Source: Sporosarcina sp. NCCP-2222 (GTDB taxonomy: Bacteria; Bacillota; Bacilli; Bacillales_A; Planococcaceae). From it: DNA of 64,000 bases. The stretch covers positions 336,346 through 400,345 of the forward strand of contig NZ_BQYK01000003.1 in assembly GCF_023168145.1 (NCBI RefSeq). Reading direction: 5' to 3'. The position numbers and the translations under genes are program-made. The notes below the pieces were generated by a model, which was not told the DNA's origin, did not search any database, and was given only the letters and a program-made list of their open reading frames with translations. Shown here piece after piece: positions 8,820 to 17,921 of the stretch. The first letter of the stretch is position 1, and each line of letters opens with the position of its first letter.

Positions 8820-9737
8820 TTAAATAAAAATAGAAAAGATGATCATGGAGACAAAAAGAATTGTCATGTAGTTCAGAGAATAAACGAACATGGAAGTCGC
8901 CCATTTCAGATCCTCTTTTGCTTTAAAGCCTTTGATCGCTAAGTATAGCCAGCCTACATTCAATAGTGTGGCTAGGATGATGAATCCGATGCCAAGTTCA
9001 GACAATAGGAATGGCAATGGGAATAAGATCAGAATCCATCCGAATATCGATCTCTTCGTTCTTGCAAACCCTTTTACAACTGGAAGCATCGGTATGTTCG
9101 CAGCACGGTACTCTTCCGTTCTTCGCATAGCAAGCGCATAAAAGTGCGGCGGCTGCCAAGCGAACATGATTAAGAACAATGCCCATGCGCCCATTCCAAG
9201 TGATGGTTCAACTGCAGCCCAGCCAATCAGCGGCGGAATCGCGCCTGACAAGCTTCCTACTACTGTATTGCCCACATGTTTCCGTTTGGACCACATGGAA
9301 TAGAGCACGACGTAGCTAAAAATGCCTGCAATCCCCAGCCAACCTGCTGTAGCGGATGCAAGGAACAGCATGATTTCTCCAATTGCCAAGAAAGTGAGTG
9401 CAAGTGCCAATACAGCCGTCGCATTGAATCGCCCAGTCACCGTCGGACGTGATTTTGTCCTTGACATGATGGGATCGATATCCCGATCAATCAAGTTATT
9501 CAAAGCTGCAGACCCGGCAATGATCAAAGCGGAACCGAGCAAGGCATAGATAAGCAGATCCAAGTTTTGTATGAAGCTCTTATCAGCCAGCCGGATTGCC
9601 AAGAACAAGCCTGTAAATGTCGTTATGAGATTTGAATTGACAATGCCGATTTTAATGAGTGCTAGAAAATCTTTTAATAAGGAAGCCGATTCGACGGACG
9701 TTTCAGTGGACGTTGATATCGTTCGACCGTTTGACAT
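8820..9737 (-). CDS. ctaB: Protoheme IX farnesyltransferase (heme O synthase)
   Basis: 305 residues, UbiA-type prenyltransferase with about nine helices. The farnesyl diphosphate/Mg-binding motif is DRDIDPIMSRTKSRP near residue 80, and a second conserved segment is WQPPHFYALAMRR. It converts heme B to heme O for the oxidase. The start is the ATG of MSNGRT, because AAAGGAGGGTAAC lies immediately before it; an upstream ATG at 9773 lacks such a site. It is divergent from ctaA, which performs the next step. Confidence 0.95.
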   Translation of the reverse strand: MSNGRTISTSTETSVESASLLKDFLALIKIGIVNSNLITTFTGLFLAIRLADKSFIQNLDLLIYALLGSALIIAGSAALNNLIDRDIDPIMSRTKSRPTVTGRFNATAVLALALTFLAIGEIMLFLASATAGWLGIAGIFSYVVLYSMWSKRKHVGNTVVGSLSGAIPPLIGWAAVEPSLGMGAWALFLIMFAWQPPHFYALAMRRTEEYRAANIPMLPVVKGFARTKRSIFGWILILFPLPFLLSELGIGFIILATLLNVGWLYLAIKGFKAKEDLKWATSMFVYSLNYMTILFVSMIIFSIFI

Positions 9738-9859
9738 AGTTACCCTCCTTTCCATGATGTCGGCAATAGCCACTATATTTAACTATATCGAAATCCTGCG
9801 CTAATTTCTATACTTAAACAAAAAAACAGCTAAGAATGCGCAATACTTCGACATAATTA

Positions 9860-9923
9860 CCCCTTCACCCTATCTATAGTAAATCATTTCCGTATACCTT
9901 TTGTGAAGTTAAAGGGGCTTTTT
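9860..9923 (+). promoter_or_regulatory. Possible attenuator-like stem in the ctaA leader
   Basis: CCCCTT at 9860-9865 can pair with AAGGGG at 9912-9917, followed by CTTTTTT. CTTCAC and GTGAAG offer an alternative pairing. The loop is long, so this is weak. The rest of the 323-bp ctaB-ctaA gap shows no promoter I can call with confidence. Confidence 0.25.
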
Positions 9924-10060
9924 TATGAACAATTTGTGAAAAGGACATAGAATGCTCACTTTTCACCCAATGGACGTTGTTTTTTGCCGGCTTTTTCGCT
10001 ATCATCAAAAAACAGGGCCTTTTTGCACGATGGTCATCATTCACAAAGAAGGTGCTAAAT

Positions 10061-10975
10061 TTGCGTTATCATAAATATTTAAAGTGGTTTGCAGTCGCCT
10101 CCACGATCGGGATGCTTTTAATCCTCCTCGGTGGTGCGCTTGTCACTAAAACAGACAGCGGCATGGGCTGTGGCCGACATTGGCCAGGCTGCAACGGACA
10201 ACTGATTCCCGATGAAATCACACCAGAAGTGCTCATCGAGTTCTCCCATCGGTTAGTCACCGGGGCAGTTGGAATTTTTATTCTCATCTTATCTGTGTGG
10301 TCGTGGAGATCGATCGGCCATATACGCGAGACAAAATTCCTTTCATTCATGGCTTTATTCTTTTTAATTCTTCAGGCACTGATTGGAGCCGCCCAGGTCC
10401 TTTGGGGCCAAGGAGATTTTATTCTCGCTTTGCATTTTGGCATATCACTTATTTCATTCGCCTCAGTGTTCCTGTTAACCCTTCTTATTTTTGAAGTGGA
10501 CAAGAAATTTGACGCGGACAAGATTATCATTGGTAAAAAAATGCGTTGGCATACGATTGGGGTAACAATTTATTCTTACCTCGTCATCTACACTGGAGCT
10601 CTTGTACGGCATACTGAATCCGAACTTGCCTGTACTGACTGGCCGATGTGCCGCAATGGCGACTTCCAGCTTCCCGCGAATTTTTGGGAATGGATCCAAA
10701 TGAGCCATCGATTTGCCGCAGCATTGATTTTCATCTGGATTGCTATTATAGCTCTCCATGCGTACCGGAATTATAAAAACTCACGCATTATTTATTGGGG
10801 ATGGATCATCGCTTTCATTCTCGTCTGCTTGCAAGTTCTTGCAGGTGCATCCGTTGTTTTGACAAGACTGAACTTATACTTGGCGTTGCTGCATTCCTTG
10901 TTTGTCACATTGCTATTTGGTTTGCTGACTTATATGGTATTGCTAATTTCACGAAGCCGCCAAAGGAACAAATAA
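10061..10975 (+). CDS. ctaA: Heme A synthase
   Basis: 304 residues with eight transmembrane helices in two homologous halves. Each half has a Cys pair (GCGRHWPGC near residue 37; CTDWPMC in the second half) and heme-ligand histidines in [24 protein letters not shown] and LLHSLFVTL. It oxidises the C8 methyl of heme O to give heme A for the caa3 oxidase. TTG at 10061 is chosen because GAAGGTG lies 6 nt upstream and the length then matches B. subtilis CtaA (about 306). The longer frame from 9977 has no ribosome binding site. Confidence 0.93.
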   Translation: MRYHKYLKWFAVASTIGMLLILLGGALVTKTDSGMGCGRHWPGCNGQLIPDEITPEVLIEFSHRLVTGAVGIFILILSVWSWRSIGHIRETKFLSFMALFFLILQALIGAAQVLWGQGDFILALHFGISLISFASVFLLTLLIFEVDKKFDADKIIIGKKMRWHTIGVTIYSYLVIYTGALVRHTESELACTDWPMCRNGDFQLPANFWEWIQMSHRFAAALIFIWIAIIALHAYRNYKNSRIIYWGWIIAFILVCLQVLAGASVVLTRLNLYLALLHSLFVTLLFGLLTYMVLLISRSRQRNK

Positions 10976-10987
10976 TTCGGAAAAATG

Positions 10988-11035
10988 GACTATCTCGATC
11001 GTCAGTGTTGCTGACTTTCTGGATAGTCTTTTCTT
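10988..11035 (+). terminator. Terminator after ctaA
   Basis: Outer stem GACTATC/GATAGTC and inner stem GTCAG/CTGAC, followed by a T-rich tail TTTTCTT. Confidence 0.75.
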
Positions 11036-11066
11036 ATGAAGAATTCCACTTTTGGTTAGAGGAAGT

Positions 11067-11510
11067 TACGAGTGGTTCGACAACGAATTCGAGCGGTTAG
11101 CGAAATATACGAGTGGTTCGACAGCAGATACGAGCGGTTAGAAAAATATACGAGTGGTTCGACGGCAGATTCGAGCGGTTTGAAAAATATACGAGTGGTT
11201 CGACGGCGTATACGAGCGGTTCGAGGAATGTACGAGTTGAAGTCTTATACGAGCGGTTGGTAGAATATACGAGTCCTTGACAGCGGATACGAGCGGATAG
11301 CAAAATATACGAGTGGTATGACGGCGGATACGAGCGGTTAGAAAAATATACGAGTGGTTCGACGGCGGGTACGAGCGGTTAGAAAAATATACGAGTGGTT
11401 CGACGGCGGGTACGAGCGGTTGATGGAATATACGGGCACTCCTAGGAATATACGAGTGGTTCCGGCACATTTACGAGCGTTCAAAAAATAATCGAGGACT
11501 TCCCGTATAC
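11067..11510. repeat. Intergenic array of about 22 units of a 20-21 bp degenerate repeat (41-bp dimer period)
   Basis: Units beginning with T(A/T)CGAG(T/C)GG start at 11067, 11088, 11108, 11129, 11149, 11170, 11190, 11211, 11231, 11248, 11268, 11288, 11308, 11329, 11349, 11370, 11390, 11411, 11431, 11451, 11472 and 11491. Spacing alternates 21/20 bp. The first unit of each dimer is mostly TACGAGTGGTTCGAC and the second TACGAGCGGTTAGAAAAATA. One interval is 17 bp, and the last units are degenerate. There are no unique spacers, so it is not a CRISPR array. Arg/Ser/Tyr-rich open frames on both strands are by-products of the repeat. The array fills most of the 650-bp ctaA-pycA gap. Confidence 0.9.
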
Positions 11511-11551
11511 ATCCGATTAAGTAAAGCTACCAATTGCATATCCATAATAGA

Positions 11552-11592
11552 AAAAAGACGGAGAAAAACAACTTGTTTTTCTCCGTCTTTTT
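11552..11592 (-). terminator. Terminator after pycA (bidirectional)
   Basis: AAAAAAGACGGAGAAAAAC, loop AACTT, GTTTTTCTCCGTCTTTTT: a 17-18 bp near-perfect stem with A/T tracts on both sides. Confidence 0.88.
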
Positions 11593-11624
11593 CATGCTTA
11601 GACCTATTTAATTGTACTAGCTGC

Positions 11625-14600
11625 TCAGTGTTCCAATTCAAGCAGCAAGTCGCCTGTCGAGATGGCTTCGCCTGCACCAACGTGGATGGCTTTGACAGTG
11701 CCCGCGAACGGTGCTTGGATGGTTGTTTCCATCTTCATCGCTTCGGTAATGAGCAAGTGTTCTCCCCGTTTTACCTTTGCGCCAGCCGAGACGGCTACTT
11801 TTAGCACAGTGCCAGGCATCGTCGCAGCAATATGTGTATCATTCGATGGATCCGCTTTCTGCTTGCGCACGACGTCCGCCTCTACGCTCATATCTTGAAT
11901 AATCACTTCACGCGGCTGGCCGTTCATTTCGAAATAGATGATCCGTGTGCCGTCAGACTGTGGCTCGCCGATGGATACCAGCTTGACGATCAGCGTTTTG
12001 CCTCGTTCAATTTCCACTTCGATTTCCTGGCCGAGACGCATTCCAAAGAGAAACTCTGGTGTGCTGATGACTGATACATCGCCGAACTGTTTTTTCACCG
12101 CAGAGTACTCTTCAAATACTTTTGGATAGAGTGCATAGGCAAGAGCATCCTGCATCGTCGCCTGCCCTTCCACAACGCCCTCCAGTTTTTTCTTAATTCC
12201 TTCAAAATCTACGTCATCCAGCAGTTCACCTGGCCTTACAGTGATCGGCTTTCTTTCTTTCAAGACGATACGCTGTAATTCTTCTGGGAATCCGCCATAC
12301 GGCTGTCCGATATACCCTTCAAAGAATTCGATGACCGATTCAGGGAAGTCGATTGATTTCCCCCTCGTAATGACAGTTTCCTCATCCAGCTGGTTCTGGA
12401 CCATAAACAATGCCATATCCCCGACTACTTTAGATGAAGGCGTTACTTTCACGACATCGCCAAAAAGCATATTGACGCGGGAATACATCTCTTTCACTTC
12501 TTCCCAACGTTCGCCAAGACCGACTGCTTTCGCCTGCTGCTGCAAGTTGGAATATTGGCCACCCGGCATTTCGTGCACGTAGATTTCTGAATGTGGACTG
12601 ATCATGCCACTTTCAAAATGCTGATAATACTTTCGTACATCTTCCCAATAATACGACAGATCTTCCAATGCCTTCACGTCTGCCCGAATATTTCGCTTGC
12701 CATATTGCAAAGCGTAGAATAATGAGCTGGCGGATGGCTGGGATGTCAAGCCGGCCATTGCTCCAAGTGCTGTATCGACAATATCGACTCCAGCTTCGAT
12801 CGCTCTGGCATACATATAAACTCCGTTTCCGCTCGTGTCATGAGAATGAAGGTGAATTGGTATGGAAATACTATCTTTTAATTCTGAAATTAAACGATAA
12901 GCTGCTTCCGGCTTCAGTAATCCAGCCATATCTTTGAGTGCCAGTATATGGGCTCCTGTTGCTTCCAATTCCTTCGCCATCTTCTTATAATAATCCACAG
13001 TATATTTCGCTCGGGATTCATCCAACAAGTCGCCTGTATAGCATAGAGCAGCTTCTGCAACCTTGCCTGCGTCCCTCGTGGCTTCAATTGCCACTTCCAT
13101 CCCTTTAATCCAGTTAAGACTGTCAAATATACGGAAGACATCAATTCCCGCCTCTGCTGCATTTTTAACAAATTCACGGATGACGTTATCCGGATAGTTG
13201 GAATACCCTACCGCATTGGCTCCGCGGAATAGCATTTGGAACAATACATTCGGAATTTGTTTCCGCAATTTTTCCAGCCTATCCCAAGGGTCTTCCTTAA
13301 GGAATCGGTAAGCAACATCAAATGTGGCGCCGCCCCACATCTCATAAGAGAACAGATCGGGCATCAGCCGAGCAGATTCCGATGCAATATTGAGAAAGTC
13401 GGATGTCCTTACACGCGTAGCCAGCAGCGATTGATGGGCATCCCGGAAAGTCGTATCTGTCAACAGGACATCATTTTGGCTTTTCACCCACTCGACCAGT
13501 CCGTCCGCACCCCTCTCGTCTAAAATTTGCTTTGTCCCAGGTGCTGGCGGAGACGATAAATCGACTGCCGGTTTCCGAACCGGATGGAAAACAGGTTTGG
13601 ATTGCTTGCCGATTCCCGGAAAACCGTTTACGGTTACATTCCCTAAATAATTTAGCAGCTTGGTACCTCGGTCGAGCCGAACCGGGAACTCAAACAATTC
13701 CGGCGTGCTGTCAATGAATCCTGTATCATAATTACCTGTTAGGAAGCTTTCATGCCGCACGACATTCTCAAGGAACGGAATGTTCGTTTTAATTCCACGG
13801 ATACGGAACTCCTGCAAATTGCGGTCCATTTTAGCTGCCGCATCTCTGAAAGTCGTACCCCATGTAGAGACTTTCACTAATAAGGAATCATAATAAGGCG
13901 TAATGACAGCCCCTTGGAAACCATTTCCGGCGTCCAGTCTTACCCCAAAACCACCACCTGAACGATAAACCATCAATTTTCCTGTATCCGGCATAAAATC
14001 ATTCAATGGATCTTCCGTCGTGACGCGAGATTGAATCGCATAGCCAAACAGCGGAATCTCATTCTGTTTAGGTACAGCCGCCTTCCCTTCATGCAAATCA
14101 CTGCCATTTGCAATGTGGATTTGCGCATGGACGATATCAACGCCTGTCACCATTTCTGTTATGGTGTGCTCCACTTGGATTCGAGGATTTACCTCAATAA
14201 AATAGAACTTTCCTTCCGACACAAGGAATTCGACCGTCCCGGCATTGACATATGAGACATTTTTCATCAATACGACAGCTGCCTCACAAATCGCTTTTCT
14301 TAATTCATCGTCAAGAGAGATGGACGGTGCGATTTCCACGACTTTCTGATGACGTCGCTGAATCGAACAATCCCTTTCATACAGGTGGACGACATTGCCA
14401 TATGTATCACCTATGATTTGAACTTCAATATGCTTTGGTTTATTAATATATTTCTCCACATACACTTCATCTGAGCCAAACGCAGATTTCGCTTCCGATC
14501 TTGCTCGCTCATATGCTTCTGCAACTTCCTCGGCATTGTGGACGATTCTCATTCCACGCCCCCCGCCTCCGAGAGAAGCTTTTATGATGATCGGATAACC

Positions 14601-15068
14601 ATATTCCTCACCAAAAGAACTCACTTCTTCCATCGATTTAACAGGTCCGTCACTGCCCGGAATGACGGGAATGCCTGCGCGAATCGCCTGTTCCCGCGCT
14701 TTGACCTTATCTCCGAACATATCAAGATGCTCTGATTTAGGACCGATGAATAGGATGCCTTCTTCTTCGAGACGCTTAGCGAACTGGACGTTTTCAGCCA
14801 GAAAGCCGTACCCTGGATGAACAGCATTGGCACCGCATTCCTTTGCAATTTGGATAATCCCTTCAATATCCAAATACGCATCAATCGGTTTTTTCCCTTC
14901 GCCGACCAAATAGGACTCATCAGCCTTGTAACGATGGAAAGAACCTCTGTCTTCGGCAGAATAAATGCCGACAGTCGGTATTTTCAGTTCTGTACAAGCA
15001 CGGAAAATACGAATGGCGATTTCGCCTCTGTTTGCTACGAGAATTTTCTTGATTTCTCCCATTTCCAC
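11625..15068 (-). CDS. pycA: Pyruvate carboxylase
   Basis: 1147 residues, close to the 1148 of B. subtilis PycA. Domain order: biotin carboxylase (residues 1-450, with KILVANRGEIAIRIFRA and the ATP-grasp loop GGGGRGMRIV), carboxyltransferase (about 530-800, with TTFRDAHQSLLATRVR), allosteric/tetramerisation region, and a C-terminal biotinyl domain with EAMKMET (biotinyl Lys in MKM). It forms oxaloacetate from pyruvate and bicarbonate. The GTG at 15068 is chosen because AAGGGAG ends 8 nt upstream; it starts 2 nt past the ftsW stop. In B. subtilis the c-di-AMP-sensing protein DarB binds PycA, and a DarB homologue lies at 57512-57952. Confidence 0.96.
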   Translation of the reverse strand: MEMGEIKKILVANRGEIAIRIFRACTELKIPTVGIYSAEDRGSFHRYKADESYLVGEGKKPIDAYLDIEGIIQIAKECGANAVHPGYGFLAENVQFAKRLEEEGILFIGPKSEHLDMFGDKVKAREQAIRAGIPVIPGSDGPVKSMEEVSSFGEEYGYPIIIKASLGGGGRGMRIVHNAEEVAEAYERARSEAKSAFGSDEVYVEKYINKPKHIEVQIIGDTYGNVVHLYERDCSIQRRHQKVVEIAPSISLDDELRKAICEAAVVLMKNVSYVNAGTVEFLVSEGKFYFIEVNPRIQVEHTITEMVTGVDIVHAQIHIANGSDLHEGKAAVPKQNEIPLFGYAIQSRVTTEDPLNDFMPDTGKLMVYRSGGGFGVRLDAGNGFQGAVITPYYDSLLVKVSTWGTTFRDAAAKMDRNLQEFRIRGIKTNIPFLENVVRHESFLTGNYDTGFIDSTPELFEFPVRLDRGTKLLNYLGNVTVNGFPGIGKQSKPVFHPVRKPAVDLSSPPAPGTKQILDERGADGLVEWVKSQNDVLLTDTTFRDAHQSLLATRVRTSDFLNIASESARLMPDLFSYEMWGGATFDVAYRFLKEDPWDRLEKLRKQIPNVLFQMLFRGANAVGYSNYPDNVIREFVKNAAEAGIDVFRIFDSLNWIKGMEVAIEATRDAGKVAEAALCYTGDLLDESRAKYTVDYYKKMAKELEATGAHILALKDMAGLLKPEAAYRLISELKDSISIPIHLHSHDTSGNGVYMYARAIEAGVDIVDTALGAMAGLTSQPSASSLFYALQYGKRNIRADVKALEDLSYYWEDVRKYYQHFESGMISPHSEIYVHEMPGGQYSNLQQQAKAVGLGERWEEVKEMYSRVNMLFGDVVKVTPSSKVVGDMALFMVQNQLDEETVITRGKSIDFPESVIEFFEGYIGQPYGGFPEELQRIVLKERKPITVRPGELLDDVDFEGIKKKLEGVVEGQATMQDALAYALYPKVFEEYSAVKKQFGDVSVISTPEFLFGMRLGQEIEVEIERGKTLIVKLVSIGEPQSDGTRIIYFEMNGQPREVIIQDMSVEADVVRKQKADPSNDTHIAATMPGTVLKVAVSAGAKVKRGEHLLITEAMKMETTIQAPFAGTVKAIHVGAGEAISTGDLLLELEH

Positions 15069-15069
15069 T

Positions 15070-16251
15070 TCAGGCACTCCCTTTACTAGTGTTCTTTTTG
15101 TATTTTACGAACATTGACACATTCATCAATATTCCTAAAGCTAAAGATAACAGAATAATTGAAGTTCCGCCATAACTAATAAACGGGAGAGGAACACCTG
15201 TCAGTGGAATCAAGCCGGTTAACCCCCCAATATTGACAAATGTCTGGATACCGATGACACTGCCGATCCCCGCCGCAAGCATTCTCGCTTGCGGATCCTT
15301 TGTGCGCATCGCGATGAATAGTGCACGCAGCACAATAAATCCTAAGCCCCCAATAACAATAAACGTTCCGAGAATGCCTGTTTCTTCTGAAATGACTGCC
15401 ATGATGACATCGGTCTGAGGCTCAGGCAAATACCCGAGTTTTTGAATGGAATTCCCCAATCCAAGACCTTTCACTCCGCCCGTTCCGATTGCGATATACC
15501 CGTTTGCAATTTGATAGCCAGATCCCTGCATATAGTCAAACGGGTTTAAGAAAGATAGAATCCGACCTTTCCGGCCAGGAGTCATAATGGAATCCCATGC
15601 CAAAAAGATGCCGATGGCCATTGGAATCATCGCAAGTCCAATATAACCGCATATCTTTCCGAAAGTCCGAACTTTTATGCCGCTGGAAGCCAGCACCGCC
15701 AAAGCTGCCATGAGAATGATAAATGACGTACCAATATCCGTTTCCGTCATGATTGAACCAACCGCTAAAATCAATATGAAAACCGGTGGCGCAATCGATC
15801 TATTAATATCATCTATGGTTCCAGCTTCATATTTTTTTGCAAAAACGCTCGCAAAATAAATGATAATAACGAGCTTGGCCACTTCCGATGGTTGGATGCT
15901 TCCCAGCTTCGGCAATTGAATCCAGCTCTGCGCTCCGACATCTCCACCATAACCGACGAAGTGGACAAGTATTAACAAGATAAACATGATAACGACAGAG
16001 GAGACCATGAAACCTTTTCTTTTATAATTTTGGAACGGGAAAAAGGCGGCAGCAAAAAAAGCGAAGGCCGCAATTGTGAGGTTAATAAGCTGCTTTTTGT
16101 AGAAATAATCCGGAGCATACCCATACTTATTCACCGCCCACGCCATACTGGAGCTATAAATCATGACAAGACCGAATGAACATAGCAGCAAATATGTAAA
16201 AAATAGTGGAAAATCGAAGTTCTTAATCATTCTTTTAACGTAATTTTTCAT
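15070..16251 (-). CDS. ftsW: Peptidoglycan polymerase FtsW (SEDS family)
   Basis: 393 residues with ten membrane helices. The SEDS signatures GYIAIGTGGVKGLGLGNS, LPEPQTDVIMAVISEETG and LPFISYGGTS are all present. The protein polymerises lipid II for septal wall synthesis with a partner class B PBP. Its position between ylaN and pycA is the same as in B. subtilis. The stop codon is 1 nt before the pycA start, so the two are translationally linked. The Shine-Dalgarno sequence is weak (GGGGAATTGCC). Confidence 0.94.
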   Translation of the reverse strand: MKNYVKRMIKNFDFPLFFTYLLLCSFGLVMIYSSSMAWAVNKYGYAPDYFYKKQLINLTIAAFAFFAAAFFPFQNYKRKGFMVSSVVIMFILLILVHFVGYGGDVGAQSWIQLPKLGSIQPSEVAKLVIIIYFASVFAKKYEAGTIDDINRSIAPPVFILILAVGSIMTETDIGTSFIILMAALAVLASSGIKVRTFGKICGYIGLAMIPMAIGIFLAWDSIMTPGRKGRILSFLNPFDYMQGSGYQIANGYIAIGTGGVKGLGLGNSIQKLGYLPEPQTDVIMAVISEETGILGTFIVIGGLGFIVLRALFIAMRTKDPQARMLAAGIGSVIGIQTFVNIGGLTGLIPLTGVPLPFISYGGTSIILLSLALGILMNVSMFVKYKKNTSKGSA

Positions 16252-16271
16252 GGCAATTCCCCGTTTTCATT

Positions 16272-16308
16272 AAATAAAAAACTCAAACCTTTAACGAGTT
16301 TGAGTCTT
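16272..16308 (-). terminator. Terminator between ylaN and ftsW
   Basis: On the minus strand ACTCAAAC, loop TCGTTAAAG, GTTTGAGT, then TTTTTTATTT. It would limit ylaN read-through into ftsW. Confidence 0.78.
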
Positions 16309-16312
16309 ACGT

Positions 16313-16594
16313 CTATTTGTCTGTATATAATTCATGCAAGACATTCATTTCTTTTTCAAGCAAGGAGAGGATTTCCTTTCCTTTTTCGCGTTCAATCAAG
16401 CCCAATTTGACAGCGAAGTCAATCTCTCTAGATAACCCGTACATTTGCGTATCCAACACTTCTTCATAAAGTGGGCATTGAGGCATCGTCAAATGATCCA
16501 TCTGCACTTTGATGAGTTGAGCGATCTTCTCGGCATCTGCCTGAAGTTGTTTCAACGCTTTCTCCTGATATGTTTCTCGCACTTCTATATCCAT
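16313..16594 (-). CDS. ylaN: YlaN family protein
   Basis: 93 residues, nearly identical in its core to B. subtilis Yla[21 protein letters not shown] and [16 protein letters not shown]. The fold is a small helical bundle. YlaN is essential under standard conditions in B. subtilis and has been linked to Fur and iron homeostasis. The ATG at 16594 gives the family length; a GTG at 16612 is an alternative, and neither has a canonical ribosome binding site. A strong promoter lies at 16643-16671 and a terminator follows the gene. Confidence 0.93.
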   Translation of the reverse strand: MDIEVRETYQEKALKQLQADAEKIAQLIKVQMDHLTMPQCPLYEEVLDTQMYGLSREIDFAVKLGLIEREKGKEILSLLEKEMNVLHELYTDK

Positions 16595-16642
16595 GAGGAC
16601 GCCCCCATTCACCTATTATTCCATCATGGTGACCATACGTAA

Positions 16643-16671
16643 ATTGTATCTTTTGATAAGATAAAATGCAA
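16643..16671 (-). promoter_or_regulatory. SigA promoter for ylaN
   Basis: On the minus strand TTGCAT, 17 bp, TACAAT, about 45 bp upstream of the gene. Confidence 0.6.
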
Positions 16672-16773
16672 GTGTTTCCCTTAGGCGCCGAGAATGGTAA
16701 ATGACTTTCCTCCAAAGAAGTAAAGCGTTATACTTACATTATGACGGTTTTATTATGTAGGAGGTTCTGTAAA

Positions 16774-17271
16774 GTGGAAACAATTATCCCAGTGACAGGA
16801 AATGTTAAATTTAGTATAACTTTAGATCCGACCGTATGGATTTTTGACGATAGAAGACTCGATCTTGATACATTTTTTACTGATCAGCATGTAGATCGGG
16901 ACGAGATGGAAGAGTATAAAGAAGCGATGGGCAAACATTGGTCCCGCGAAATTATGGAAGGGGCTACGTTCCCTCCTACTTTAAAGACCGAGAAGAAATA
17001 CGAGAAACAAAAAATGCTGACAGGCACTTTCGGCATGTTGCTTGAACCTTTCATAAAAAATGCCGAACCCGGGGAAAATGCCACTACGTTTTCATTCGTT
17101 ACCGGTGATGAGGAGCATACTTTCCCTCTTAAGGATGCGGTTGATATGATTCTTCAATATAGTATCGAAGGAAAGCCGGTAAAAGAAGGCGGTCCCGTCT
17201 ATGTGCTTTTCCGTGACGGTTCGAATCGTGATAATCCAATCAAGAATGTTACAGCTATCCGTGTGGATTAA
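16774..17271 (+). CDS. Conserved hypothetical protein, YlaL-like position
   Basis: 165 residues from GTG, with AGGAGG ending 9 nt upstream. The protein opens METIIPVTGNVKFSITLDP and continues WIFDDRRLDLDTFF. It is soluble, acidic and has no signal or membrane segment. From memory, related Bacillus proteins (the YlaL group) are sometimes automatically labelled peptidyl-prolyl isomerase, which I cannot support from the sequence. It sits between ylaN and ylaI as ylaL roughly does in B. subtilis. Function unknown. Confidence 0.65.
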   Translation: METIIPVTGNVKFSITLDPTVWIFDDRRLDLDTFFTDQHVDRDEMEEYKEAMGKHWSREIMEGATFPPTLKTEKKYEKQKMLTGTFGMLLEPFIKNAEPGENATTFSFVTGDEEHTFPLKDAVDMILQYSIEGKPVKEGGPVYVLFRDGSNRDNPIKNVTAIRVD

Positions 17272-17295
17272 TATCAATTTGAAGGAGTTGAGGAG

Positions 17296-17499
17296 ATGCG
17301 TGTAAAATGCGTCTTATGCGATGAAATCGGTCAACTACCGGATGATCTGCCGCTCGCAAAGAAGCTGCGCAACCATCCGATCAACACCTATATGTGTGAG
17401 ACCTGCCACGAGCGCATTGCAGATGAAACAAGCAAACGCCTGGCGACGGGCAATTTCACGTTCTACCGTAGCTCACATGTGTCAGAAAAAGATTTTTAA
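17296..17499 (+). CDS. YlaI-like zinc-ribbon protein (DUF2197)
   Basis: 67 residues. CVLC at positions 5-8 and CETC at 36-39 form a two-CxxC zinc ribbon, followed by HERI and ATGNF. It starts at ATG after GAAGGAG/AGGAG and lies 24 bp downstream of the YlaL-like gene, so the pair is probably one transcript. The matching B. subtilis protein YlaI is of unknown function. Confidence 0.85.
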   Translation: MRVKCVLCDEIGQLPDDLPLAKKLRNHPINTYMCETCHERIADETSKRLATGNFTFYRSSHVSEKDF

Positions 17500-17504
17500 A
17501 ACGG

Positions 17505-17543
17505 TAAAAAAGGACTCTGTCAAGATACGACAGAGTCCTTTTT
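17505..17543. terminator. Bidirectional terminator embedded in the 3' end of ylaH
   Basis: AAAAAAGGACTCTGTC, loop AAGATAC, GACAGAGTCCTTTTT. The stem covers the ylaH stop codon and its last codons while terminating ylaI on the other strand. Confidence 0.88.
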
Positions 17544-17855
17544 ATGTTCATTGAGACGGCGCAGCCGATAAATAATCAGAATGAGCGCCGCCACAATCAA
17601 TCCTTCTACTATCGGAAGGAAAATGGCAAAAAACGTTAAAACGATACACCCTAAAAATAGGAAGCTATAGACAACGATATTTTGCCAAAACTTAATTTTC
17701 CTAGCGAAACCTAACTTATATACGATGGCGGAAAGGATGAAAACAACTGCAAACAGCACAATTCCGGTCATGGATGAAGATGTCAATTCATAAATCATCC
17801 GCACAACTGGAGACATGGCTTCAATAGTTTCAGCATCCCCGATAGGACCATTCAT
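17520..17855 (-). CDS. YlaH-like membrane protein
   Basis: 111 residues with three hydrophobic helices. The core VYKLGFARKIKFWQNIVVY and LTFFAIFLPIVEGLIVAALI matches B. subtilis YlaH. The start ATG at 17855 is chosen because GAAGGGA lies 9 nt upstream; the earlier ATG directly abuts that site. It lies 66 bp beyond typA but on the same strand, transcribed away from typA's 3' end. Function unknown; related genes neighbour typA in Bacilli. Confidence 0.83.
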   Translation of the reverse strand: MNGPIGDAETIEAMSPVVRMIYELTSSSMTGIVLFAVVFILSAIVYKLGFARKIKFWQNIVVYSFLFLGCIVLTFFAIFLPIVEGLIVAALILIIYRLRRLNEHKKDSVVS

Positions 17856-17921
17856 ATAGCACATTCCCTTCTACACAAAGCGATTGTACGCATTCTTTTT
17901 ACTAGCTTTGACCATTATACC

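Noticed and set aside
9977-10060. Upstream extension of ctaA
   Set aside because: Adds residues before the normal N-terminus and has no ribosome binding site; TTG at 10061 has GAAGGTG at the right distance.
11072-11470. Overlapping open frames of 60-110 codons on both strands in the ctaA-pycA gap
   Set aside because: They arise from the lack of stop codons in the 41-bp repeat, have repetitive Arg/Ser/Tyr-rich translations and no ribosome binding site.
11067-11510. CRISPR array
   Set aside because: Units of 20-21 bp are contiguous with no unique spacers, the copies are degenerate, and no cas genes are in the window.
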